Positions 43,376 to 52,570 of a stretch of DNA of 64,000 nt are shown one piece after another. How positions within the stretch are numbered: the first letter of the stretch is position 1; every line of letters begins with the position of its first letter. The stretch comes from Tenacibaculum finnmarkense genomovar ulcerans. GTDB taxonomy: Bacteria > Bacteroidota > Bacteroidia > Flavobacteriales > Flavobacteriaceae. The DNA lies in the NCBI RefSeq assembly GCF_900239495.1, contig NZ_OENE01000019.1, positions 33,516-97,515 on the forward strand. The letters are read 5' to 3'. The notes under the pieces are model-generated. The model made no database searches and had not been told where the DNA came from. It worked only from the letters and a program-made list of their open reading frames with translations. Both the position numbers and the translations under genes were made by a program.

Positions 43376-45160
43376 ATGAAAGACTTATTGGGTCAAGCTA
43401 AGACATACCTTTGTGTATGTCTTTTGCTTTTAGTAGTAGCCTGCAATCAAAAATCAGAAAAATATTCTTCAATTACTGAATTTTCTGACACTGTTAAAAA
43501 ATTATATTTGAGTCATCTTTCTAAAGCTATTGAAAATTTAGATAGCATGGAATTCAAATCAACAAAAGCACAACAAAAACACTATATTTTAGCTCGAAAA
43601 TATTTTAAATTATCAGAACCAATTTTAGCTTTTTCTGATAAAGACAATTACAAGTCGTTAAATGCGCCAAATATTATTGGGGTTCATGGCGAGGCAAGTA
43701 ATGATACTCGTATTGTAAATCCGATAGGTTTTCAGGTTATAGAAGAAGCTGTTTTTGATGAAAATAGCGAAGAAGAAGTTTTAAAAAGAGCTATCAATAT
43801 TACAAGTGCGCGCTTAAAATTAATTCGAAAAAATGCAATACTAAAGTTAAAAGGATATCACGTAATGTGGTTGTTAAGAGATCAAATTACCAGAATAGCC
43901 ACTACAGGTATTACAGGTTTTGATTCGCCTGTTTTAAATCAATCATTAGTAGAGAGTTCATATACTTATCAAACTTTGCTTGCTATTATTAAATTCAATG
44001 AAAACAGGTTTCAATCAAAAGCATTATTAAATAAATTTGAAGATGCTATAAAAAGTGCTCAAAAAGCTTTAAACCATGATTTTGATACTTTTGATAGGTT
44101 TAGTTTTATAAAAAATCACACCAATAATCAATTAAAAATACTCCTTGAAATTCAAAAAGATTGGAAGGTAAAATATCCTTTTGAAATGGCACTGTCTAAC
44201 AATATGTCAACGCTTTTTTCTGATAAAACATTAAATATAAATTACTTTTCTGATCATTTAAGCGATACCACTAAAATTGCCGAAAAAATAGTTTTTGGTA
44301 AGCAATTATTTAACGATACATCGCTTTCTAAAAAGTACGATATGGCGTGTGCAACTTGTCATGTTAAAGAATTGGCTTTTACCGATGGTCGAAAAAAATT
44401 CAATAAAAATCAAACAAGAAATAGCCCAACTTTAACCTATGCTGCTTACCAAAGAAGTTTTTTTATGGATGCCAGAGCAGGTAGTTTAGAAGGGCAGGTT
44501 ATTGGCGTTGTAAAAAATCATAATGAGTTTAATATGTCGATGGATTCGGTAGTACAGCGTGTTTTCAAAAATAAAAATTACAAAAACTCACTAGCGACTT
44601 TATACGGTAATAAAAGAATCGATTTTAATATACGTCATGCAATTGCATCTTATATAAGAACCTTGAATACGTTTAATTCTAAATTTGATAAAAATATTAG
44701 AAATGAAGAACAAACCTTAACTTCGGATGAAAAAAAAGGCTTTAATTTATTTATGGGAAAAGCATTGTGTGCGTCGTGTCATTTTCCACCTCTTTTTAAT
44801 GGAACAGTGCCGCCTAACTACAAAGATACCGAGTTAGAATTTATAGGTGTTCCAGAATCTACGGATACTATAAATCCTAAAATATCTTCTGATTTAGGAA
44901 GATATAATTTGTATAAAACTGCTGAACGTAAACATTTCTTTAAAACACCAACTGTTAGAAATATAGGTAAAACAGCGCCATATATGCACAATGGCGTTTA
45001 TAAAACTTTAGATGAGGTGATGGATTTTTATAATAAAGGCGGCGGTGCTGGTTTAGGTTTTGAGAGTGAATATCAAACCTTGCCTTTTGATAGTTTAAGT
45101 TTATCAAAAAAAGAAATTTCACAAGTAATTGATTTTATGAAAACTTTGACAGATCAGTAA
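43376..45160 (+). CDS. Dihaem cytochrome c peroxidase-like (MauG/CcpA family) lipoprotein
   Basis: The 594-residue protein has a lipobox-like LLVVAC near residue 23. A 270-residue helical N-terminal extension of unknown type follows. Then comes a bacterial cytochrome c peroxidase module with two c-type haem sites: CATCH (about residue 325-329) and CASCH (about 465-469). The conserved Ser-Pro-Thr-Leu region SPTLTYAAYQRSFFMDARAGSLEGQ and the C-terminal KTPTVRNIGKTAPYMHNGVYKTLDEV, split into parts, are diagnostic. It reduces hydrogen peroxide or oxidises a protein partner in the periplasm. Its pairing with the PhoX-like lipoprotein is the odd context. Confidence 0.85.
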   Translation: MKDLLGQAKTYLCVCLLLLVVACNQKSEKYSSITEFSDTVKKLYLSHLSKAIENLDSMEFKSTKAQQKHYILARKYFKLSEPILAFSDKDNYKSLNAPNIIGVHGEASNDTRIVNPIGFQVIEEAVFDENSEEEVLKRAINITSARLKLIRKNAILKLKGYHVMWLLRDQITRIATTGITGFDSPVLNQSLVESSYTYQTLLAIIKFNENRFQSKALLNKFEDAIKSAQKALNHDFDTFDRFSFIKNHTNNQLKILLEIQKDWKVKYPFEMALSNNMSTLFSDKTLNINYFSDHLSDTTKIAEKIVFGKQLFNDTSLSKKYDMACATCHVKELAFTDGRKKFNKNQTRNSPTLTYAAYQRSFFMDARAGSLEGQVIGVVKNHNEFNMSMDSVVQRVFKNKNYKNSLATLYGNKRIDFNIRHAIASYIRTLNTFNSKFDKNIRNEEQTLTSDEKKGFNLFMGKALCASCHFPPLFNGTVPPNYKDTELEFIGVPESTDTINPKISSDLGRYNLYKTAERKHFFKTPTVRNIGKTAPYMHNGVYKTLDEVMDFYNKGGGAGLGFESEYQTLPFDSLSLSKKEISQVIDFMKTLTDQ

Positions 45161-45173
45161 TATTTAAAAGAAA

Positions 45174-45944
45174 TTAAAACAAATATTTTATTAAAATTCG
45201 AATACTTACAAAGGCAATCAGAATAGCGGTTGCCTTTTTTAATTGCATCGGATTTAGTAATTTATGACTACTTCGCTGCCCAATTTGTCCGCCAATAGCT
45301 ACGCTAATTAATAAAAGACTTGTTAGATGCCAATCAATAGCAAAACGAGCATTTAACGACTGTCCAATTAGCCCGGCAATAGAATTTACTAAAATAAAAA
45401 CACTTGCTGTTGCGGCAATTTTTTTAGGAGTATCCCAATGAGTTAAATGTAATAAAGGCGCTAAGAAAATACCGCCACCAATCCCTATCATCCCCGAAAT
45501 AAAACCGATAACAGCTCCATAACTTGCATTTTTGTAGTTACTTGTTTTATACTGCTTTTTGTAGTTAGTAGTAGTGTTTGAAAACCACATAATAAGCGAA
45601 GCAATAAATAATGTAATTCCTAAAATAATGAAAAATACTGTTTGATTTATTTTGATAAAACCACCTAAAAAAGCCATCGGAACACTACAAAAAACCAAGG
45701 GGCTTATTTTTTTCCAATGTATTAACTTTTCTTTTTGAAAGAATACTACATTGCTAAATACTACCACAATATTACAAAGTAATGAGGTGGCTCTTATTTG
45801 TGAATAGGCAATGCCAGTAAGTACTAATACTGCTAAATAACTAGAACCACCTCCAAAACCAACAGAAGCGTATAGCATAGCAATCCCAAAAAAAAGCAAC
45901 AGCAGCTGCCAGTTTAAAAAAAAAGTATCAAGGAGTAGTATCAA
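45174..45944 (-). CDS. TauE/SafE-family sulfite/anion exporter-like protein
   Basis: The 256-residue protein has about eight membrane helices and the family signatures YASVGFGGGSSYLAVLVL near the N-terminus and GAVIGFISGMIGIGGGIFLAPLL in the middle. Members export sulfite, sulfonates or other small anions. The start is TTG at 45942-45944, forming a TTGA overlap with the AraC gene stop. The coupling suggests the AraC protein controls this transporter. Substrate unknown. Confidence 0.85.
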   Translation of the reverse strand: MILLLDTFFLNWQLLLLFFGIAMLYASVGFGGGSSYLAVLVLTGIAYSQIRATSLLCNIVVVFSNVVFFQKEKLIHWKKISPLVFCSVPMAFLGGFIKINQTVFFIILGITLFIASLIMWFSNTTTNYKKQYKTSNYKNASYGAVIGFISGMIGIGGGIFLAPLLHLTHWDTPKKIAATASVFILVNSIAGLIGQSLNARFAIDWHLTSLLLISVAIGGQIGQRSSHKLLNPMQLKKATAILIAFVSIRILIKYLF

Positions 45945-46873
45945 TAGTTATATGCCGTTATTTTTGACAAAGATATCTTAAATTGTTGAGGTGTTAGTAG
46001 TTCGTTCTTTTTAAAAAGACGATTAAAATAGGTTACATTATTAAAACCTGCTTTATAAGCGATATCAGAAATATTTTGGTTAGGGCTTTTCTTAATCAGT
46101 TTTTTAGCAAATTTAATTTTTTCAGAATTGATATAATCAACAGGAGTAATACCTAAAGTGCTTTTAAATTTCTTGAAAAAATGAGATTTACTCATACAGG
46201 CTTTTTCAGCAACTTTGTCTAGCGTTAAATTACTTTTGGTTAAATTGTCTTGAATGTATTTAACAGCATAGCTTATACGGGCATCACTAAAATTATCGTT
46301 TACTTTTCTTAAAATAAGTTTGCGTGCTTTACTTTGTAGTAATCGAATAATCAATTCTTGAATCATCAGGTTTAATAAAGCATCTTTTGATTTTGTATCT
46401 TTAATAAAGGTATCTGTAATTTTTTTCACAAGAATATCTATTTCGATATTGTTCTTTAAATGTGCGGCTTTCTTTTTAAAATCCCAATTATTATTTTCTC
46501 TTTTAATAACAGTTGTTTCGTTAAAATTAGAAATAACATCATTTATTTTATTCGGGTCAATAACCAACCCTAAACATACTGTTGGATTAAGCTCTGAAGC
46601 TTCAGGAAAATCAATACGTACACTATTTTCTTCAGGAATTATTAATGTTTCTCCGTGGATAAAAGAGAATGGCATTGTTTTTTCAAAATACATAATTGCT
46701 TTACCTGTTATGATGCTAGCAATAATAGGAGCATCGAAATCTAAAAAAATATTTTTAGTAATTTTATCCGTTTTAAAAATAGTTAATTCGGCGTAGGGAG
46801 AAGTGTAGGTCGTTTTATTTTCAATAAACGAAATAAGTTCTCTTGTTTTAAGATGTTGAAGAAGGGATTTCAT
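45941..46873 (-). CDS. AraC-family transcriptional regulator
   Basis: The 310-residue protein has a cupin-like N-terminal part (residues 20-110) and a C-terminal AraC domain (about 205-305): LTLDKVAEKACMSKSHFFKKFKSTLG for the first helix-turn-helix and ISDIAYKAGFNNVTYFNRLFK for the second. An N-terminal sensor of ligand and a membrane-free build set it apart from the regulator at 11943-13118. It precedes the exporter gene, overlapping by 4 bp. Candidate operator repeats lie upstream (46904-46934, 46959-46991). Confidence 0.88.
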   Translation of the reverse strand: MKSLLQHLKTRELISFIENKTTYTSPYAELTIFKTDKITKNIFLDFDAPIIASIITGKAIMYFEKTMPFSFIHGETLIIPEENSVRIDFPEASELNPTVCLGLVIDPNKINDVISNFNETTVIKRENNNWDFKKKAAHLKNNIEIDILVKKITDTFIKDTKSKDALLNLMIQELIIRLLQSKARKLILRKVNDNFSDARISYAVKYIQDNLTKSNLTLDKVAEKACMSKSHFFKKFKSTLGITPVDYINSEKIKFAKKLIKKSPNQNISDIAYKAGFNNVTYFNRLFKKNELLTPQQFKISLSKITAYNY

Positions 46874-46903
46874 AGTGTTTTAAATATTTTTTTAAAGAAA
46901 TCA

Positions 46904-46934
46904 ATCTCTACAATGATCTAAATCATTATAGAGA
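46904..46934. promoter_or_regulatory. Imperfect palindrome, candidate operator
   Basis: TCTCTACAATGAT and ATCATTATAGAGA flank CTAA; the arms differ at one base. It lies 31-61 bp upstream of the AraC-type gene start and may be an autoregulatory site. Confidence 0.4.
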
Positions 46935-46958
46935 GTAATATTGTTTAAATAATTAATG

Positions 46959-46991
46959 CAATCGTTCAATCTATAAGTACGATTGTTCAAT
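46959..46991. promoter_or_regulatory. Direct repeats with 21-bp spacing, candidate AraC-type operator
   Basis: AATCGTTCAATC at 46959 and GATTGTTCAATA at 46980 share the core ATnGTTCAAT and are offset by exactly 21 bp, two helical turns. AraC-family proteins usually bind direct half-sites at this distance. It lies 86-118 bp upstream of the AraC-type gene. Confidence 0.5.
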
Positions 46992-47503
46992 AATTATTGT
47001 TGCTCTTTGAGTATCTTTAAACAATTAAATTATTGTGTATCATTGATTTCTTAGGTTAAATTAATTAGGGGGGGATTATTTTACGCTGTTAATTTTTCAT
47101 TTTTTTTATTGGTATTTTAATAATACTAAAGTTAGCTTAATTAGTTTATCTTCTGTTTTTGTTATTGTTATCTTTTTAATTTTAAAATAAAGTTATTGTT
47201 AAGAAATTATTTTGAAAAGAAACTGCATACACAATTTCCTCTTTTTTTATCAAAACCAAAAAAAATAAAAGGCTTTTTAATGTATGTTTAATTCATTTTT
47301 AGAGTTTTCTAAAGTGTTGTTATGATAAAGTTATAAACATCTTTAAAAACGAGGTATAATTGCGTAATTTTATTTTTTTATCACTGTCAAGCTTTTTTAG
47401 AACAAATTTAATCAGCTGTAAAAAATAAAATATTCCGTAGCTTTTAAAAATGTTAGCTTTTTTTATCTAAAACGCTTATTTTTAACAAAAAAGAAGCAAG
47501 GCT

Positions 47504-49411
47504 ATGAGTAGTTATCATATTAAAAATTTAGAAGAATATTTTCAAGTTTATAGAAAATCGGTACGAAACCCAGCATTATTTTGGGAGGAAATAGCCGAAG
47601 AGCATTTTGTATGGCGAAAAAAATGGAACACCGTTTTAACATATGATTTTTCAAAACCTGCAATAAAATGGTTTGAAGGTGCTAAATTAAATATTACAGA
47701 AAATTGTATCGACAGACATTTGCAAATAAGAGGCGATAAAACAGCCATATTATTTGAGCCGAATAATCCTGATGAAGTAGCAGAACATATTTCCTATAAA
47801 GAATTACATAAAAGAGTTTGTAAATTAGCCAATGTTTTAAAAGATAATGGCATTAAAAAAGGAGATAGAGTTTGTATCTACCTACCGATGATTCCTGAAT
47901 TGGCAATTTCAGTATTAGCTTGTGCCAGAATAGGGGCGGTACATTCGGTAGTTTTTGCAGGGTTTTCAGCAACAGCTTTATCAACAAGAATAAATGATTG
48001 TGAAGCTAAATTGGTAATTACTTCGGATGGTTCTTTTCGGGGTACAAAAACAATCGATTTAAAAGAAATTGTAGATGAAGCATTAAACGATTGTGAATGT
48101 ATACATACTGCTTTGGTCGTAAAAAGAACAAACGTAACTGTTGAAATGAAAGAAGGTCGTGATACATGGTTACAACCTTTATTAGACGAAGCTTCAGAAA
48201 TTTGCGAACCTGAAATAATGGATGCAGAAGATCCGTTATTTATTTTATATACTTCAGGTTCAACAGGTAGTCCGAAAGGAATGTTACATACTACTGCGGG
48301 CTACATGATTTATACAGCTTATACTTTTAAAAATGTATTCAATTACAAAGAAAACGATGTGTATTGGTGTACCGCCGATATCGGTTGGATTACAGGACAC
48401 AGTTATATTGTATATGGTCCGTTAGCAAATGGCGCAACTACCGTATTATTTGAAGGCGTACCAAGTTATCCTGATTTTGGTCGTTTTTGGGAAATTATAG
48501 AAAAACATAAAATCAATCAATTTTATACCGCTCCAACAGCGATTAGAGCTTTGGTAAAAGAAAAATTAGATTTTGTTGATGCTTATAATTTATCATCATT
48601 AAAAGTATTAGGAACCGTTGGAGAGCCTATTAATGAAGAAGCTTGGCATTGGTATAACGATAATGTAGGAAAGAAAAAAAGTCCTATTGTTGATACTTGG
48701 TGGCAAACAGAAACTGGTGGAATGATGATTTCACCATTACCATATATTACCCCAACAAAACCAACGTATGCAACTTTACCATTACCAGGAATTCAATTAG
48801 CTTTGATGGATGAAAAAGGCGAGGAAATAAAAGGAAATCAAGTTGATGGACGTTTATGTATAAAATATCCGTGGCCAAGTATGGCTAGAACTATTTGGGG
48901 AAATCATCAAAGATATAAAGAAACCTATTTTTCAGCTTTTAAAGATGTTTATTTTACAGGAGATGGCGCTTTGCGTGATGAGGTTGGATATTACAGAATT
49001 ACAGGTAGAGTAGATGATGTAATTATTGTTTCGGGGCATAATTTAGGAACAGCACCAATTGAAGATGCCATAAATGAACATCCTGCGGTAGCAGAAAGTG
49101 CTATTGTTGGTTTTCCGCATAAAGTAAAAGGAAATGCGCTGTATGGCTATGTAATTTTAAAAGATGTTGGTGAAGGAAGAGATCATGATAATTTACGTAA
49201 AGAAATCAATCAGATTATAACCGAACACATAGGGCCTATTGCGAAGTTACAAAAAATTCAATTTACAATAGGATTACCAAAAACACGATCAGGTAAAATA
49301 ATGCGTCGTATCTTGCGAAAAATTGCACATAACGAATTAGATAATTTAGGCGATGTTTCTACCTTATTAAATCCTGAAATTGTGCAAAGCATTATTGATA
49401 AAAGATTGTAG
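47504..49411 (+). CDS. acs: Acetyl-CoA synthetase (AMP-forming)
   Basis: The 635-residue adenylating enzyme shows the P-loop-like YTSGSTGSPKGMLHTTAGY (about 250-268). Further motifs are DVYWCTADIGWITGHSYIVYGPL, DTWWQTETGG (about 398-407), YFTGDGALRDEVGYY and RVDDVIIVSGHNLGTAPIE. The final TRSGKIMRRILRKI contains the catalytic lysine that is the known acetylation site. It makes acetyl-CoA from acetate, ATP and CoA. Length is normal. A Crp-type regulator follows 6 bp later. Confidence 0.95.
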   Translation: MSSYHIKNLEEYFQVYRKSVRNPALFWEEIAEEHFVWRKKWNTVLTYDFSKPAIKWFEGAKLNITENCIDRHLQIRGDKTAILFEPNNPDEVAEHISYKELHKRVCKLANVLKDNGIKKGDRVCIYLPMIPELAISVLACARIGAVHSVVFAGFSATALSTRINDCEAKLVITSDGSFRGTKTIDLKEIVDEALNDCECIHTALVVKRTNVTVEMKEGRDTWLQPLLDEASEICEPEIMDAEDPLFILYTSGSTGSPKGMLHTTAGYMIYTAYTFKNVFNYKENDVYWCTADIGWITGHSYIVYGPLANGATTVLFEGVPSYPDFGRFWEIIEKHKINQFYTAPTAIRALVKEKLDFVDAYNLSSLKVLGTVGEPINEEAWHWYNDNVGKKKSPIVDTWWQTETGGMMISPLPYITPTKPTYATLPLPGIQLALMDEKGEEIKGNQVDGRLCIKYPWPSMARTIWGNHQRYKETYFSAFKDVYFTGDGALRDEVGYYRITGRVDDVIIVSGHNLGTAPIEDAINEHPAVAESAIVGFPHKVKGNALYGYVILKDVGEGRDHDNLRKEINQIITEHIGPIAKLQKIQFTIGLPKTRSGKIMRRILRKIAHNELDNLGDVSTLLNPEIVQSIIDKRL

Positions 49412-49417
49412 CTAAAT

Positions 49418-49996
49418 ATGAGTATTGTAAATATTAGAACCTATCTAGAAAAATCATTATTAATTAACGATAGTGATTGGCAATTTTTTACCTCTAGATT
49501 AACACTAAGAAAAGTAAAAAAACGCACAAAACTTTTAAAAGTTGGTGAAACAGAAAATTTTATTTCTTTTATTGATAAAGGGATTGTTCGTTTTTTTATT
49601 CCAAAGGAAAACACCAGTAAAGAAATTACTTTTGGTTTTTGTTTTAGTAATGAATTTGTAAGCGCTTACGATTCTTTTTTAACACAAGCGCCCTCGTTAT
49701 ATGAATTAGAAACCCTTACCGATGTTGAAATGTGGAGCATGTCGTATGCTGATTTGCAAAAGGTTTATCAACAAACCAGTATCGGAAATGCTTTAGGGCG
49801 AATTTCCTCGGAAAGACTTTATCTAATAAAATCAAAGCGAGAACAATCGTTATTAAACGAAACAGCCGAAGAGCGTTATTTGAAATTATTTGACGAACGT
49901 CCAGAGCTTATCAAAGCAATTCCATTAAAATATATAGCCTCTTATATTGGTGTTACAGCCCAAGCTTTAAGTCGTATTAGAAGGCGAATTACTTAA
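49418..49996 (+). CDS. Crp/Fnr-family transcriptional regulator
   Basis: The 192-residue protein has a cyclic-nucleotide-type cupin (about 25-120; KVGETENFISFIDKGIVRFF) and a C-terminal winged helix (about 145-190; IPLKYIASYIGVTAQALSRIRRRI). There are no cysteines for an iron-sulfur cluster, unlike Fnr. It is typical of Bacteroidota Crp/Fnr proteins. It begins 6 bp after acs and may control it or the desaturase downstream. Confidence 0.85.
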   Translation: MSIVNIRTYLEKSLLINDSDWQFFTSRLTLRKVKKRTKLLKVGETENFISFIDKGIVRFFIPKENTSKEITFGFCFSNEFVSAYDSFLTQAPSLYELETLTDVEMWSMSYADLQKVYQQTSIGNALGRISSERLYLIKSKREQSLLNETAEERYLKLFDERPELIKAIPLKYIASYIGVTAQALSRIRRRIT

Positions 49997-50055
49997 CTTA
50001 GGTTCATTTTTTTTGTGCTATAAAAGTAGGTTCTTTGTGTCTTAAACGTACAAGA

Positions 50056-50784
50056 ATGACAATAGTAATTTTTATAATTTTTTTATGGTATTCAGGGCTG
50101 TTTTTTCAAACCTTTTTTTTACATAGATATGCTGCACATCAGAGTTTTACGATGTCAAAATTTGCAGAAAAAGTATGTTTTGTACTTACCTGGGTTTTTC
50201 AAGGTTCAAACTATTTAAGTGCCTACGGTTACGGAGTAATGCACCGAATGCACCACGCCTATGCCGATACAGAAAAAGACCCACACTCGCCAAAATACGA
50301 TTCGAATTTATTTAAAATGATGTGGCGCACTAAAAATGTATATCAAGATATTAATAACCAACGAATTGAAATTCAGGCTAAATTTACTAAAAACGTACCA
50401 CAATGGAAAAGCTTTGATAATTTTGCAAGTTCTAAATTTTCAAGAGTAATTTGGGCGGCATTATACGTGGTCTTTTTTGCTTTTTTTGCAACCGCTTGGT
50501 GGCAGTGGTTATTATTACCTGTAGCTTTTTTAATGGCACCAATTCACGGAGTAATTATCAATTGGTTTGCACATATTTATGGCTACGTAAATTTTAAAGT
50601 AAGTGATACCTCTAAAAATTTATTGCCGTTTGATTTTTTAATGATGGGCGAGGGCTATCATAATAACCACCATGCCCACGGAAGTCGTGCTAATTTTGGT
50701 GGCGTAAGATGGCATGAAATTGATGTTACTTATTGTATTATGCTTGTTTTAAATAAGTTAAAATTGATTAAGATTAAAAATTAA
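50056..50784 (+). CDS. Acyl-CoA desaturase (membrane fatty-acid desaturase)
   Basis: ATG 50056 gives 242 residues; an in-frame TTG at 50035 adds seven non-conserved ones. The three His boxes are HRYAAH (about 25), HRMHHAYADTEKDPHSP (about 63-79) and YHNNHHAHGS (about 205-214), the di-iron ligands of the Delta-9 desaturase family. Four membrane segments surround them. It introduces a double bond into acyl chains, adjusting membrane fluidity. The gene is close after the Crp regulator, which suggests linked control. Confidence 0.9.
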   Translation: MTIVIFIIFLWYSGLFFQTFFLHRYAAHQSFTMSKFAEKVCFVLTWVFQGSNYLSAYGYGVMHRMHHAYADTEKDPHSPKYDSNLFKMMWRTKNVYQDINNQRIEIQAKFTKNVPQWKSFDNFASSKFSRVIWAALYVVFFAFFATAWWQWLLLPVAFLMAPIHGVIINWFAHIYGYVNFKVSDTSKNLLPFDFLMMGEGYHNNHHAHGSRANFGGVRWHEIDVTYCIMLVLNKLKLIKIKN

Positions 50785-50818
50785 ATACTGCTAGAATAAT
50801 CTGAACTAAATTCAATAA

Positions 50819-50857
50819 AAAAAACACCGCCTTTTTTTCTTAAAAAGGCGGTGTTTT
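50819..50857. terminator. Bidirectional terminator between the desaturase and manC genes
   Basis: A 16-bp stem (50821-50836 with 50842-50857, core AAAACACCGCC) and a 5-base loop ends exactly at the manC stop codon, so it serves both convergent genes. Confidence 0.9.
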
Positions 50858-51939
50858 TAGTTTAATTTTGAAAATTCGGCAGTTGCTAGTGCGCTAATTT
50901 GTTTAATATCTTGTTCGTCTTTTTTAGGGCAGATTAAAATAAGATCGTCTTTTTCGACTATAATAAAATCGCTTAATCCTTGAATGACTATTTTTTTACC
51001 GCTTTGAGTTCGAATCATATTTCCGCTAGCATCTTTAAACAGCGCATTGGCACCAACGACGGCATTTTGCTGGCTATCTTTTGCTAGTTTATTATATAAC
51101 GAACCCCAAGTTCCTAGGTCGTTCCAACCGAAATTTACAGGCAATGTATGTACATTATTTGAAGGCTCCATTATACCGTAATCAATCGAAATGTTTTCAC
51201 ATTTCTCATAATTTTTTTTGATAAAATCAGCTTCTAAATCAGTATTATAAACTTTTTTATCGGTATTTAAAACCGCAAACATTTCAGGCAGATGCTCTTT
51301 GAAAGCTTTTAAAATACTTTTAGCCGACCAAATAAAAATTCCTGCATTCCATAAATAATCACCACTTTTTAAAAATTCTTTAGCGGTTTCTAAATTTGGT
51401 TTTTCAGTAAAGTTTTTCACTTTTTTAACACCTGAATCTTCTAAAGAATTTTCTTCAAACTTAATATAACCGTAGCCTGTATTTGGCGCATCGGGCTCAA
51501 TACCAAGTGTCATTAAAATATCGTTTTTTTCAGATGCTTCAAAGCTTGTTTTTATGTTTTTTAAAAATTCAATTTCATCTTCAATCCAATGATCAGAAGG
51601 TGCAATTAATAACACCGCATCAGGGTTTTGAGCGTATATTTTTAAGGCTGCATATAAAATACACGGCGCCGTGTTTCGCATTGTAGGCTCTAATAATAAT
51701 TGCTGTTTACTAGTTTTTGATAATTGTTTTAAAACCAATTCCTGGTAACATTCATTGGTTGAAATTAAGATGTTTTGGGCAGGAATTAATTGATTAATTC
51801 GATTAAAAGTACGTTGAATTAACGATTCGCCAGTACCTAACATATCATGAAATTGCTTCGGATATTCTTGCGTGCTTACAGGCCAAAACCGAGAGCCTAC
51901 ACCACCTGCCATAATTACTGCATAATAATTGTTATTCAT
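50857..51939 (-). CDS. manC: Mannose-1-phosphate guanylyltransferase
   Basis: The 360-residue sugar nucleotidyltransferase begins YYAVIMAGGVGSRFWPVSTQ, followed by YPKQFHDMLG, the pyrophosphorylase signature. It has LLIAPSDHWIED (about 105-116), FTEKPNLETAKEFL and NAGIFIW (about 195-201). It makes GDP-mannose from mannose-1-phosphate and GTP for surface polysaccharide or glycan synthesis. The short C-terminus means it lacks the phosphomannose isomerase domain of the bifunctional enzymes. It is the last of a four-gene minus-strand run. Confidence 0.92.
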   Translation of the reverse strand: MNNNYYAVIMAGGVGSRFWPVSTQEYPKQFHDMLGTGESLIQRTFNRINQLIPAQNILISTNECYQELVLKQLSKTSKQQLLLEPTMRNTAPCILYAALKIYAQNPDAVLLIAPSDHWIEDEIEFLKNIKTSFEASEKNDILMTLGIEPDAPNTGYGYIKFEENSLEDSGVKKVKNFTEKPNLETAKEFLKSGDYLWNAGIFIWSAKSILKAFKEHLPEMFAVLNTDKKVYNTDLEADFIKKNYEKCENISIDYGIMEPSNNVHTLPVNFGWNDLGTWGSLYNKLAKDSQQNAVVGANALFKDASGNMIRTQSGKKIVIQGLSDFIIVEKDDLILICPKKDEQDIKQISALATAEFSKLN

Positions 51940-51958
51940 AAGCTATTAATTTTTAATG

Positions 51959-52546
51959 TCAGATATTTACAACTTCTGCATTTTGATTAAAAAGATACAC
52001 TTTTTTATTTGCTAAATTTAAACATTCGTAGCGCGTTCTTCGTTTATTTCCTCTTTTGTATATGGTGTTTTTAAATTGAAATAATTCACCGTTTGAAATT
52101 TCAAAAATAAAAACCTTTCCAGTGCTAGCAATTCCATTTTTTAAGGCTAACGATAAATGCACATCAGAATCGGTACTTGCTTTTGGGTTTTTAAGATAAT
52201 TTGCCAAATACGGAAGTATTTTCTTCGGATAAATATCAGGGCGTAAAAAAGGAAGCATTAAATGTTGAAAAACCATTTTCCAATGTTTTCCGTGCGGCTG
52301 TACCCTTCCAAATTTTTGATGGGTAACATGATGTGCAATTTCATGAATTAAGGTTAATAAAAACTGCTGTTTATTCAAGTTATTATTAACCGTTATTTGT
52401 GTTTGTCCGTTTGAAAAGGTTCTAAAATCGCCGTGTTTTGTTTGTCGTTGATTTACAATTTTCAGGTTAATTTTATGCTCGTTAATTAAATATTCAACTA
52501 ACGGAACCGCTTTTTCGGGAATATATTTAAGGAGTATAGCTTGCAA
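51959..52546 (-). CDS. SprT-like zinc metalloprotein
   Basis: The 195-residue protein contains LTLIHEIAHHVTHQKFGRVQPHGKHWKMVF, seen in two parts; HExxH (about 66-70) and the later His (HGKHW) form the SprT zinc site. SprT/Spartan-type proteins include DNA-protein crosslink proteases; bacterial members are little studied. A C-terminal basic strand segment (YKRGNKRRTRYECLN) lacks the usual CxxC zinc ribbon. The start is TTG at 52544-52546; no in-frame ATG precedes it. Confidence 0.8.
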   Translation of the reverse strand: MQAILLKYIPEKAVPLVEYLINEHKINLKIVNQRQTKHGDFRTFSNGQTQITVNNNLNKQQFLLTLIHEIAHHVTHQKFGRVQPHGKHWKMVFQHLMLPFLRPDIYPKKILPYLANYLKNPKASTDSDVHLSLALKNGIASTGKVFIFEISNGELFQFKNTIYKRGNKRRTRYECLNLANKKVYLFNQNAEVVNI

Positions 52547-52570
52547 AATTAACTCGTTTTATAGTTTTTT

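Larger units (their letters stand above)
46874..47503. other. 630-bp intergenic region between divergent araC-type and acs genes
   Basis: No gene is supported in this AT-rich stretch. It contains the two candidate operators listed separately near the araC side. The acs side (47150-47503) has long T and A runs but no clear TAnnTTTG element. The G-run near 47070 is a local oddity. Confidence 0.6.
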
